Shown here one piece after another: positions 21,076 through 37,166 of a stretch of DNA of 64,000 nt. The DNA is from Trametopsis cervina (taxonomy: Eukaryota > Basidiomycota > Agaricomycetes > Polyporales > Irpicaceae), in contig MU278356.1 of the NCBI GenBank assembly GCA_022385755.1, positions 604,589 through 668,588 of the forward strand, written 5' to 3'. Under the pieces are notes generated by a model that made no database searches, had not been told where the DNA came from, and saw only the letters and a list, made by a program, of their open reading frames with translations. Both the position numbers and the translations under genes were made by a program. Position 1 is the first letter of the stretch; every line of letters starts with the position of its first letter.

Positions 21076-22116
21076 ATGTCAGACATCCGTTGGGTGCCGT
21101 TGGAAATTAATCCGGATGTGAGTCACTGGTCGGAGTCCTATCATCTGTGTGCTGAATTCATACGCTTAAAGGTTATGAACGTCGTGAGTAATAGCATAGC
21201 ATTCGCCGCGCCCCAGTTAACGCAGGTGAATACAGTGGGCCGAGAAAGCTGGGCTCTCTGCTCCAGACTATGAATTCAGGGACATATACACCCTTGATCC
21301 CGAGGTATACCTTCCCACACGTTGACTCAGCAGCCGTTCACCGTAGCGCGTATCAGATGCTTGCCATTGTGCCACAGCCGGTGAAAGCAGTTATACTTCT
21401 ATTTCCCTGGACAGCCGAGTACCGCAAGAGGCGCGATGACGAGCATGCCAAGATCGACGCGTCGGGACAGTATCCCATTGATCCTAGAGTGATATGGATT
21501 AAGCAAACGGTACTGTAGAAGCGACAGACGGCGTACTTACAGCGTATACTTACCGCTTCACCAGATTGCAAACGCCTGCGGGACGATGGCTTTGCTGCAT
21601 TCACTTGCCAATGTATACTCACGCGTTTTCGTCCAAGTGGATGTCGATGCTGAATTCCCGTATCATAGGCTGGCCTGCCCATTGAGGCTGGAAGTACCCT
21701 TGAGCGGTTCCTTGTTGCGTGCCAGGGTTGGGCTCTTCCAATATTGACCTTCTACATCACTGACCCTACACGGTCCAGGAAAGACTGGTACTGAACGTGC
21801 CGCGATACTTGAGAACTCTGCTGGTATCGCGAAAGTGCACGAAGAGACTGCCTTGATGGGACAGACTGTAGCACCCGACTCGTCTATCCGCGTTGAGCCC
21901 CACTATACGTGCTTCGTGCACGCTCCAAGCGGCACTCCAGGCGTCTTCAGGATGGTGGAACTCGATGGCGAGAGGACTGGCCCGGTGGATAGAGGCGCGT
22001 CGGAGAATCTGCTGGAGGACGCGGCAAAGTTCATCAAGCAAGAGTATATCGCGAAGGAGAATAGCTACGAGTTCGGCATCCTCGCTCTTACACCCAAAGT
22101 TTCAGAGTCATTGTAG
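21076..22116 (+). CDS. Ubiquitin C-terminal hydrolase, UCH-L3/YUH1 type (peptidase C12), copy 2
   Basis: Tandem paralogue of the gene at 19536-20584 with introns at matching places. The ATG at 21076 gives MSDIRWVPLEINPDV. Next come VMNV and FRDIYTLDPE (as in copy 1), then MLAIVPQPVKAVILLFP. The catalytic block is VIWIKQT/IANACGTMALLHSLAN (Gln and Cys kept, IGNACG changed to IANACG). Then follow GLPIEAGSTLERFLVACQ and GKTGTERAAILENS. The catalytic His is in EPHYTCFVHAP and the Asp in MVELDGERTGPVD, and the end is FGILALTPKVSESL. All catalytic residues are retained, so both copies should be active. They have diverged markedly in the middle and C-terminus, so this is not a recent assembly duplicate. 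Confidence 0.92.
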
Positions 22117-22314
22117 TGATTGCAGCCGATGAATCACGGCCATTCTGTATCGAGTGCTTAGCGAAAACGTCAGGATTGTGAAAACTAGTGGCTGATGATG
22201 TTTTTGACTAGTGACCGGGACCACGACGGGGATACGTGGATGAACGCGTTACGCGTGCGAGACGCGCCAGGGCGCGTGTGCCGATGACGGAAGCAAAGAT
22301 GCGGACACTATGCC

Positions 22315-22325
22315 GCTGACTCAGC
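22315..22325. promoter_or_regulatory. AP-1/Gcn4-like palindromic site upstream of the ABC transporter
   Basis: GCTGACTCAGC is a near-perfect 11-bp dyad around a core TGACTCA, the consensus for Gcn4/AP-1-type bZIP factors. It lies about 80 bp upstream of the ABCC start codon; a TTTAAAAA stretch follows it. In yeast the related YCF1 gene is under bZIP (Yap1) control. Function here is inference only. Confidence 0.35.
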
Positions 22326-22403
22326 AAGGGTTTAAAAAGGATGTGGGAGAAGTGAACATCGACCTTTGCGCAATTCCCATCAAGTCCCTCGTGCTCGATA
22401 CCC

Positions 22404-28447
<6,044 letters not shown>

Positions 28448-28727
28448 ATACTCACGCCTTTTATGAGCAAAATGAGTACATTAATGTTATGAGCTGGACG
28501 AATTAGACGTCGAAGATGCTTAATACATCTAGTAACCACGTAGATACATGTACAGACCGCAATACTTTCCACCCGGACATAAAAATGAGAACAGCATGAT
28601 GTCCAATGTTGAATGGCTACAGCAGCGCGTTGAGCACCGATTGGGTTGAATCAGTTATGGTACAAGTATACAAGGATTACCGTAGTAGAAGGTTGTGTTG
28701 AACAAAACGATGCATGAGTCCAAGCGA

Positions 28728-29836
28728 TCACCGCTTAATTAATGTGAGGAACTCCTCCCGGGTCTTCTGTTGCGTTCGGAAACATCCAAGCATGCAAGAT
28801 GTGGTGGTTATTGCGCCCGGCTTCTGTACGCCACGCATTGTCATACACATATGTCTGTGCTCAAGGCAATTAGTGCCATTATCAACTCCCTCGAACGAAG
28901 CCTGCACGTACGTTGCCTCCATCACGACCGCAACTCCACGAGGTTTGATTGCCTCTTGGACAGCAATCGCAATTTGCTTAGTAAGACGTTCTTGGACTTG
29001 GAGTCTGCGAGCGAATGTCTCCGCTATCCGAGCAAGCTTCGAGATGCCCAGCACTAGCTTGTTGGGGATATAAGCGATTGCCACCTTGCCCGTAAACGGT
29101 ACAAGGTGGTGCTCGCAAAGACTGGCGATGTCAATGTCGCGTACAATGACCATCTCGTCGTGATCCTCTGCAAAAACAGCATCGTTTATGATGTCTATAA
29201 CACAGATCATCAGTGCTAAGATTATTTGCACAGGACGCGCCTCCGATGAGTCATTTACCTGTCAAGCGCTCTTCGTAGCCTTTGGTAAGGAACATAAGAG
29301 CCTGTGCGTATCGAACAGGTGTCCGCAGGAGGCCCTCCCTGTCGGGGTCTTCGCCAATGCATTCTAATATTGTGCGTACGGCACCGGCGAGCTTCTCTTC
29401 CCGCGCAGCCCGCTCTTCCGGTGTCGCATTTAAACGCAGCACGGTAGATTTGGCTGATAAATATATATCAGCACTGAAAGACGCATAGAACAAGATAGAA
29501 ACTACCTGGCCACCCTAGCCCATTAGGATCGGGTAAAGGAGTGCTTTGACCTTGCGCGGGAGGAGCGATATTCGGCGTCTCGGAACCAGAAGGAGGACGG
29601 AAACCATATCCCTCGTGCACATGGGCAGGAATGGCTGAGGGGCTCGGTAGCGGCTCATCTGACCTGTGCGCAAGATTGAGATGGCTATCTTGGGCCTGCT
29701 CGGCATCCGCAACTCCATTCGTTCGTACGCTCGGTTCCACAAGCGATGAGGGGGTCTGCTCCTTCAACTGCAGACGCCGCAAGCTATCGGTAAGGAGAGC
29801 TCCGTGCTCGGCATGGTCAGTGGGAGTCGGAGACAT
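28728..29836 (-). CDS. GTP cyclohydrolase I
   Basis: Converts GTP to 7,8-dihydroneopterin triphosphate, the first step of folate (and tetrahydrobiopterin) synthesis. The ATG at 29836 gives [15 protein letters not shown] and a disordered leader of about 110 residues. The catalytic domain reads [58 protein letters not shown] (zinc Cys and His), [32 protein letters not shown], then [14 protein letters not shown] and [13 protein letters not shown] (zinc Cys). Zinc ligands and the active-site His are intact. The last intron (28855-28911) is exactly 57 nt with no stop in frame, so an unspliced transcript stays open through it. Four exons. Confidence 0.95.
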
Positions 29837-29913
29837 CTTGGAGTTGGTACAGCCCGCCTGCTCGAGTGCAGCAACTTAAAGCAAAAGGTCTGAGGTGTAG
29901 GCGGGGTGCTTTG

Positions 29914-30401
29914 TCAGGCTGAGAGACTGGACAAGATTTTGTGGTGATGGCGTGAACTGATGAAAATTATTGCCTTTTTGGGGACCGGAACCACATTGTC
30001 GGGAATTACCGCCCCCCCCTGCTCAAGCGAGAGCGTGTCATCTTCCAGAGAGCCACGACGTTCTGTGCGAGTTGAAAATGGTGGAGTGGTACTGCTAGTG
30101 GAATGCATTAACTCGTACATGGGAACCTCGGTTGAATTGCCCTCTTCACGGACGTTATACGGCTCTCGGTAAATAAGCGCTCCGAGATTGGCCACAGCCT
30201 ATCTACATATGCTCGAAATTTCTGCGGTATGATTACCAGCTTTGTGGTCAGGGCCAAGATCTCAAATGTGCCTTCCGCATATTGAACCATGGAGGTCTGT
30301 ACAAAAAAGTAGGAATGACGCCACCAAGCTCTCACCTTCCTTATCTGTTCTAGCTCTCGAAGAATTGGCAACAGCACACCAAGATAGTGAGAAACAGACA
30401 T
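29914..30401 (-). CDS. Possible small three-exon gene, unrecognised
   Basis: Tentative. Between the GTP cyclohydrolase and MscS genes the minus strand has coding-like segments. The first exon would be MSVSHYLGVLLPILRELEQI, followed by a 39-nt GTGAGA...ACAG intron; then SMVQYAEGTFEILALTTKL, a 38-nt GTAATC...ATAG intron, and NLGALIYREPYNVREEGN with a Ser/Thr-rich acidic tail to a stop at 29914. An overlapping frame just upstream encodes a hydrophobic stretch (SLSLLISSHLLIAYILI), so the true gene may be a small membrane protein with a different 5' end. The introns would be very short. No family recognised. Confidence 0.3.
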
Positions 30402-30616
30402 CTAATATGAGCATGCTATGCAAACGTCCATGGCTAATTAATATGTATGCGATGAGGAGATGTGACGAGATCAGCAAGGACAATGATACGAAAACAAATG
30501 CGAAGGCTTTCAGAGTTGTATGGGTCTAAAAAGAGAGACCAGCCCGCTTCATCGTCCATACGGGCAGATCCCATTGCGCTCTCGATCTTGCGAGAATCGC
30601 TCAGGATCATTCTAGA

Positions 30617-33138
30617 TCAGAACCTGTCAGGTCCAGGCTGTAAGCTCCGTATCGGAGAACGACCGTTATCCCCTGCACGCATCGACCCCGCGTTTCCGAG
30701 GCTGTCTCTGCTGGCATCAAGGTGGATTCCAAGTCCTTCCCCGCTCGCCGAACTATCAGCGAACCGGGGGTTTCCCAACCTTGGGGAGCGAGGATACGGT
30801 GAGCCAAGGCCTCCACCAGGGGGGTGAGGAACCAGAACTGGCTGCATCGGCATCGAATAATGCATGTCGAGTTCCTCGAGCACCGTCTTGAGGTAACGCA
30901 TGAACTGGTTTCGTCGGGTCCAACGACCTCCCCAGTCTTGCCAGTTCGGCTTGTGTTCCATAGCCACGACAAGGTGTATGGCATTCTGGAACTCCATTTT
31001 GTCAATGTTCACTACAACGTTCGACCACTGCCTTCTGTTCGATTCTTCTTGGACATACTCTTCCAGCCGTCTACGAAGGGTTTCTATGTCCTTCAAGGGT
31101 GTGTCGTAAGCAACCATCAATGTTGTTGACTCCCACCTGTTTGTGGATAGGTGAGCATAGAGACGACAAAAGCAGCATGTATATCTTACATTGAGCTACT
31201 GCGGCGGAGATTGTGGACCAATTTGGAGCCAGACAGAAGCGAGTTGGGGGCAATGACTTCCTGACCATCTACGCGGCGGAAGGTGGTGGAGAAAAGACCG
31301 AACTCTCGCACGAACATAGGCTAGTGAATCAATCAGCTTGGTAAAAACAAGGAAGCCACGCATATACATACTGAATCGTCAATCATGACCAAGTCACCGA
31401 CATCGAAGACATGGGTGGAGAAAATGAAGATGAGCTGTAGTATCGACGTTCAGCACACACCCGTCTAAATGAATATGCCCACAACTTACCGATTCAAACA
31501 AGGTCTGTGCGGAATGACCAAAGATGAACGAGAAGCCGAGCACAATAGTAGCAAGCGGAACAAGCGACTCGAGAGTGTTACTTTTGTTGAAGATGAGCAG
31601 GCAGATGAATATAAAGATCATGAGGACCACCGCCAAGAGCACTGCGTCCAATTTGGCCACCGCTGAACCGACATCCTTGAGACTGGCAGTGAGAGCCCTC
31701 CGCTCGTGGTAAATCCTACGCACGGCATCTCGCATTTCTTTCTTGGTAATGTCACCGTTTCCGTCTTTGTCAAAGACAGAGAATGCCGCTTTCTACCGAC
31801 CGATCATCGTGAATAACGGCATTCAGAGCAGCACATAGACGACTTACTGCATCAGTTTCAGACTTGAAATATGGGTAAAAGTCTGTGACAAAGGTGTATC
31901 AGCAGGGTTCTACTTGCTTGCGTATAGTTTGACCGACCTTCAACAAGTAAATGGTCACGAGATGGTGAGACGGCACTGAGAGTGGCGAACAACTTCCTGG
32001 CTAGTTTGCTGGCGGAGTACAGTGTACTGCCCTCGCGAGATGCGTTCTTCATGAGCCCAAGGCTGTCGACGATAACAGCAGCAACATTGCCGCTCTTGCG
32101 CTTCTTCCTCTTTTTGTCGTCTAAGTGGGGCTCATTCTTCTCATTGATAGGAGAGCTAGTCGAAGAGCTAGCTTGGGCTTCGAGGACGGTGCTACCGCGA
32201 TGTCCCTTCTTGAAGTTGTTCCCATAAGGATGCCGACGAGCGGTTGGGTTGGGGGTGGCATTCGATAATCTGTCCAGCGCTCTGAGTCCGAGCTGATTCT
32301 CCGCAATGCGATCGGCCAGAGCGCGGCGATGAAAGTTGATGGCGACGTATCGGAGGAAGATCTTTTCGGCGAGTAGGAGGACTGAGGCAGAGAACAGCGC
32401 CTGCATAACACGATTGATGATGGTCCAGTATGTGCCGGGAGGGTTATAGACCGCTCGGATAACCGACAATGCTATCCATGACCATGTGACGTCTAGAGCG
32501 AGTTTCAGCCAACCAAGTACTGCTGCAGTAAGCTGTGAATAATTGTGTCAGTTGGTATCCTAACACTTCTTTTTGTTGCGTACCTCTATGGTGATCTGCG
32601 CTCTCTCAAAGCTATGGCTGACGAGCCGAAGCACGCCCGATGCGATGGTAGGAAGCAGGTCCACAGCAAGGTAAGTGATACAGGCCGCCGCCCAGGTGAT
32701 AGTCAGCCAGAGCGACCAGATGTGAGCTTGGATACGGGCCGGCGATGAGTTGAAACGTAGTTGGAACACGAGCAAGGGCGTGAGGAAGATGCCTGCGCCG
32801 AGAACACCGACTAGAAGCGTACGAACAGTTCTGGACAGCTTCATGAACAGATGCCAAATCGCTCTCCCCCGTACACTCTTTGTGCCAAGCTCCTTGTTGC
32901 GTGCGCCAAACGCATCGTCCTCCGCATCCCAGTCGAACTCATCATCCGAGTCTGTGAATGTATCAGAGGCGCTATCATCATCCAGACGAGTAGCGTTGGT
33001 GAGGCGGTCCCGATCGACTTCGGGCAAGTCCCTGGTGTTCTTGGAGGCAGCGTAGTCGTGGGCTTTGGGGCTGCTGAGCTTCGGTAATGGAATCTCCTCC
33101 GTCGGTGTTTCAGTTCTGCTGGGAGGATTGCCCGGCAT
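30617..33138 (-). CDS. MscS-family mechanosensitive channel with EF-hand (Msy1/Msy2 type)
   Basis: Fungal Msy-type channel; in fission yeast these sit in the ER/nuclear envelope and control Ca2+ and volume in osmotic shock. The ATG at 33138 gives MPGNPPSRTETPTEE, an acidic disordered leader (DTFTDSDDEFDWDAEDD). Membrane helices include VGVLGAGIFLTPLLVFQL, WLTITWAAACITYLAVDL and a pair further on. A single EF-hand, FSVFDKDGNGDITKKEM, precedes the MscS pore region: DAVLLAVVLMIFIFICLLIF, LATIVLGFSFIFGHSAQTLF (the pore helix), LIFIFSTHVFDVGDLVMIDD, and FRRVDGQEVIAPNSLL. The C-terminal domain includes IHLVVAMEHKPNWQDWG. About 800 residues, with all family landmarks. The upstream open frame to 33315 has no ATG. 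Confidence 0.92.
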
Positions 33139-33546
33139 GACGGAGGTGGCTGGAGGAATGTGGCACGCCTGCTGCCTGTACGGTGATGTGAGTTGAGCGC
33201 AGGACGGCGCTCGTCGTGTACAACAGGCTGGCCGCTGTGCTTGCAGACGACGGTGGTGGTTGAGAGCAAAATGAAGGGATTCGGACAAGTTGCCACGGCG
33301 GCACGGCAATACCAAGATCTGAGATATTTAGCAGATCGAGGGGATATAATTGCTGACTAAGCTTGCAATGCCGCTTATTTTCGATCACCCTCTGACGTCA
33401 CACGTAATGAGAATGCCGGAACGTTCTGTGGCCGAGCAGTTCGCAGAATACACACTCGCGTATGGTATGTACTGTTGTTCGATGCAAGAGAACTATTAAA
33501 TAAGAAGGGGTTTTCGATTAACTGTCGCATTGCTTAGGTATATAAT

Positions 33547-34671
33547 TTAGATCTCAACAACACGAACACTATTATTTGCACAAAAGAGCTTCAACCTCCG
33601 TCTCGCCCTCTCATGTTCCTGGCCAGCGACAGGGAACAAGATCTCCTTCATGTCCTCCGGGCAAGTCGCGTCCAGATGGCCACATGTAAGTCGTGCAGCA
33701 AGAAGGTAATGTTCACTGTTCGCCAACCCCAGGTTTGCACGGGGCCGCTCGTCTCGTATGATAACCGTATCGATCCAAGGAGGTACAACTGGCAGCTCGA
33801 CATGTTCGTCGAATGTGACCGTCTTTGCACTAGGACATGCCTCCAACATGCCTGCAGCGAACGACGTTGTTGCGCCCAGTACGGTCAACGTCTGAATGCC
33901 GGGCACCGCAAACCGGCCAAAGGGATGCGGCATCAACTCATAGCGTCGTCGCAAGTCTTCTAACACCGACTTTCTAGTATTATGCTCGGTCTTCTTCGAG
34001 AAGGAAGGCATGGTCTGGAAGCCAGGCGAGAATCGGAAGCGGATTCGTAGATCCGTCACTTGTTTCGGGAGGGGCATGAGGCGGTTTTGGTCGAAGACGT
34101 CGTCAAATCCCCAGTCGAAATATTCAAGCGTGACGCGACGCAGGTTGGGGACGCATTGCTCAGCCGGGCCGTGGTTGAGAAGATCGAGCATGTAGAGTGT
34201 AGATGATATGGCTTGGGCGCTGCTGTCACCGACCGAGTATAATTTGATGGCCAGCCTATTATTAGACTTGCAGCCCGAGCGAGCGTCGACATGGAATGTG
34301 AGGTTTCGACATAGAGCATTCGCTGCTTCGGAGAACGTCGACCTTGGGTGGAGAATAGCGTCGAATATACTGACGGGGGATGAAGATTCCCGGTCAGGGG
34401 CTGGAGCTCCTCGCAAGAGAAGGAGATAGTAACGTGCGAATGGCTCGCAGGTGATGTGAACGTCCGTGAAGGCCGTGCGTAGAAAGACCTGTAGCCAAGT
34501 ACGGTTGACCAGGGAGAGTGAGGTGTAAAGGCCTTTCCTCGCATTGGAACATAGGTCCATAGACCATGCTTCGCGGATAATTTGTTCGATCAGCTCTACA
34601 GGGAGTAATGAACGCGGAGAACTAGAGCGTGTGACCGTTGATAAGGAGTCTGGCTGGGTAGAGTGTATCAT
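33547..34671 (-). CDS. F-box-like protein
   Basis: Single exon; the first ATG in frame is at 34671 and gives MIHSTQPDSLSTVTRSSS. The N-terminal motif LLPVELIEQIIREAWSMDL followed by LYTSLSLVNRTWLQVFLRTA and FTDVHIT is the pattern of Agaricomycete F-box-like proteins (LP.EL...I...W ... L.SLVNR.W). The remaining 280 residues have repeats of short hydrophobic stretches (VTLEYFDWGFDDVF, VTDLRIRFRFSPGF, IQTLTVLGATTSF), suggesting degenerate leucine-rich units. About 374 residues. It is the second F-box-type gene in the window and is not similar in sequence to the one at 13475-15078 beyond the motif. Probable SCF adaptor of unknown target. Confidence 0.65.
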   Translation of the reverse strand: MIHSTQPDSLSTVTRSSSPRSLLPVELIEQIIREAWSMDLCSNARKGLYTSLSLVNRTWLQVFLRTAFTDVHITCEPFARYYLLLLRGAPAPDRESSSPVSIFDAILHPRSTFSEAANALCRNLTFHVDARSGCKSNNRLAIKLYSVGDSSAQAISSTLYMLDLLNHGPAEQCVPNLRRVTLEYFDWGFDDVFDQNRLMPLPKQVTDLRIRFRFSPGFQTMPSFSKKTEHNTRKSVLEDLRRRYELMPHPFGRFAVPGIQTLTVLGATTSFAAGMLEACPSAKTVTFDEHVELPVVPPWIDTVIIRDERPRANLGLANSEHYLLAARLTCGHLDATCPEDMKEILFPVAGQEHERARRRLKLFCANNSVRVVEI

Positions 34672-35622
34672 GGTGAGCTGTGGGTTATAGTGGTAAAGAG
34701 GGAGCAATTGCTACCGACTCACAGTTTATATGGCCACAGGTTGTATGCTCAAGTTAGTCGGATATCGGAGGGTGGCCCCTGATCTCGATCAATCGAGTTT
34801 GTCTCCGTCCCGTATTCTTTCGCATCCGCGTTGCATGGCCCATCTCAGTATCCTGAACAGGAATGAACATCTGTCGTCAATGACAGTACACAGGGACCAC
34901 TTACTGACAATGTCATTCCGCATTGACGTTGTAGCCGTGGTCTGTAGGGACACAGGGGCACAATTGAAGGTGGGTGTGTGATAAGGCCAGCCGTGGTCTG
35001 TTCAGACCGGCGTACATGAGTTTCATATGCACATCAGTAAGCAAGGGGGCATGGATCTGCTGAAGAATGTTATAGTAGTCGGATGTCGAGCTCCGAATTA
35101 TAGCAAACAGATGTACTGTTATATTTGCAGAAGTGGCGTCATTGAGCGACCATGCCAGCGCGAATAATGCTTGATCGCCAATAAAGCGAAGGTTCAAGGA
35201 GTGTCATTAGGATGCGAAACCTTGTCGGCAGCAAGCATACAACTGAGGTGTAGTGCGGGAAGCAGATTGCTCGGATGGAGGCCATGGCTGATGGCAGCAA
35301 GGATCCTCGAGTGAAAGATTGATCGCGGAGTCTACACAAGTACGAATGCCGTACCGGCAACCTCAGCCACCGCCCTCAGGCTGCTTGTACCAGAACCATT
35401 CTATCTCGAACTCTTGAAACCTCTTTCATTGAACACCGTGTCGCCGACATGCCTCGGAGGGTACTATTTCCACGCACTGAGATGTGAACATCCTTCCGGA
35501 AGTCAGGGGCATTCCAGTTTTGACCGGCGGTCATTCAGTCGACTTCTCCCAACCATCTCTTGCCTTGACAAAAATTAAAGAATACAGAATAAAGGACGGC
35601 ATAGATGAAGCACGGCCACTGT
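34672..35622. other. Intergenic with possible gene remnant
   Basis: About 950 bp lacking an intact gene. The minus strand at 34913-35360 holds two overlapping coding-like frames (described separately). The rest shows nothing I can support. Confidence 0.4.
34913..35360 (-). pseudogene. Possible decayed F-box/LRR-like fragment
   Basis: Two minus-strand frames overlap out of register. The upstream one contains FPHYTSVVCLLPTRFRILMT and LLEPSLYWRS. The downstream one contains NLRFIGDQALFALAWSLNDA and LQQIHAPLLTDVHMKLMYAG. The phrase IHAPLLTDVHMKL is reminiscent of leucine-rich stretches of basidiomycete F-box proteins. No start with an F-box and no clean splice joins the two frames, so a frameshifted remnant is the simplest reading. 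It lies directly upstream of an F-box-like gene on the same strand. Confidence 0.28.
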
Positions 35623-36635
35623 CTAATCAAAAAGGTCCACTAAAGGTTCCTCAAACGGACTCTCCCCGGGCTCTAGATCTTTGCGTTCTACCCGCGGCGG
35701 AGGCACGCGACGGATGGTTCCGTTCCCGGTCGATGCCTGAAGCGGAAGTTCCATCTCCTGAGGTTTCGGCGGTGGTAGCGAAGGAAGGGGTGGTGATGAA
35801 GGAACTGGTGGTGGTGAAACTGGAGGAGGCAGAGGCGTTGGACCACGTATGCGACTGAGCCCGGAGGTACGTCGCGTCGGGATGGCCTTTCCTGCAGTAA
35901 TGACGGGGTCTCAGCAACGATTGGCGTATACAAGCGAACAGGTATACACTCACGGAGGCTCTTCACGAGATCGTATCCCTTCACGCGTTCCTTCGGATAA
36001 GCGGGATCAATGGACGCGCCCTCGTCTATGGCGACATAGTCGATGCGCATAGCGTTCAAGAACGCCTCGTCAAGCTTCCAGGGAGCATCTGGCACTACTT
36101 CGTCGACCCAACGGCAATGTCTTAGCATCTCGCATCGTTCTAGATCCGGCGTTTTCGCACAGACACCATTCTGTGTACAGACCTCATCGGAAAACACACC
36201 GACCAGCAGCTGCACAGCGGGAAAGGAAAGCTTGGCTTGACGCAGCTGTAGAGCGTGACTATACAGTGCTGCTTCAATTATCGTAAGCCTGTGCCGCTAC
36301 GAAAACACTCACCCTGCATCGAAAGGGTCGAATAGGCCGTCGACGTATACCCTTACAGCTCTCCTACCGTGTTCTCCTTGGCATCCGGCGGCTGTCTCAG
36401 TGCCCAAACTCGCGCCTACATATGCTCGTATGTCTTCAGCTGACAGTGCTGGGGTTCCAAAGCGCTGTTCTGCTGTCTTAGTAGGTGCTGGTTCGTGAAT
36501 AGGTATCGGTGTCTTGTCTGCTAGTCCAAGGTCTGCGATACTAGACTCGAGGGATTGCTGGCCGTCAGAGATGATGTCGTATTCAGCGAGATCATCTTGC
36601 GAGAGTATAGAAGTCAGGTCAACGGAACGTCGCAT
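35623..36635 (-). CDS. Atypical choline-phosphate cytidylyltransferase-like protein
   Basis: Nucleotidyltransferase family of CCT (Pct1), which makes CDP-choline for phosphatidylcholine. The ATG at 36635 gives MRRSVDLTSILSQDDLAEYD. The catalytic fold starts VRVYVDGLFDPFDAGHALQL, joined over an intron at AG/H, and continues LLVGVFSDEVC, RCEMLRHCRWVDEVVPDAPW and LNAMRIDYVAIDEG. A GTGAGT intron then leads to KAIPTRRTSGLSRIRG and a Pro-rich tail (PPPVSPPPVPSSPPLPSLPP) ending EEPLVDLFD. The CCT-specific block RHCRWVDEVVPDAPW is very well kept. However, the first His of the HxGH nucleotide-binding motif is Asp (DAGH), and RTEGIST is RTSGLSR. It may be an altered-specificity or inactive paralogue. 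No amphipathic membrane-binding helix is obvious. Three exons. Confidence 0.82.
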
Positions 36636-36927
36636 CGCGTCTCTGTCTTCCGCGGTCTTTCTAACGTAGCTGAGACGAAAAGGAGAGCTGAGGAACGCGA
36701 CAGTAGCGGAGGTAGTTGGGTACTTGCACGAGGCAGCCCTGCCATCAATGATGCTATATATTGGCTGTGGGAAATGCTGTACATAGTCTGGGGTATTGCC
36801 CCTTGAATTCCTACATATGACGCTCTAGTTATAGCCCTCCCACTTGTGTTCATAGTGAAATATGTTGTATAATGTCGCACTACTTCACCTGATTCTCTGA
36901 CCGGGATTATGTTGGATTGGTGTCAGT

Positions 36928-37114
36928 CTATCAAGCCATGATAGCGCCACTAGCCAACGTTATCAGCGTACTCAACACCTTATGGCCAGTGGTAAAGATA
37001 GAGTTGTATGTGCACTGCGCACATTTTGCGAGCTCTTCAAGCTGATAGGAGGTTTCGCCACAAAGATTAGATGAACGGGCCAAGCGCCATTCGCGCGATA
37101 CGCTCGGATTATCG
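36928..37114. promoter_or_regulatory. Cluster of six GATA-factor sites upstream of OHCU decarboxylase
   Basis: HGATAR motifs, counting both strands, occur at 36928-36933 (CTATCA), 36939-36944 (TGATAG), 36960-36965 (TTATCA), 36996-37001 (AGATAG), 37043-37048 (TGATAG) and 37109-37114 (TTATCG). Under equal base frequencies about 0.5-0.6 sites would be expected in this length. GATA factors of the AreA/Nit2 type activate nitrogen-scavenging genes, including purine catabolism, in fungi. Binding here is inferred. Confidence 0.5.
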
Positions 37115-37166
37115 CAATTGATGACAGGACTTTATCCCGCTCATTTCGACTCTCATTCTACTTGTC

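Noticed and set aside
33139..33315. N-terminal extension of the MscS-channel frame
   Set aside because: The open frame continues but contains no ATG; the first ATG is at 33138.
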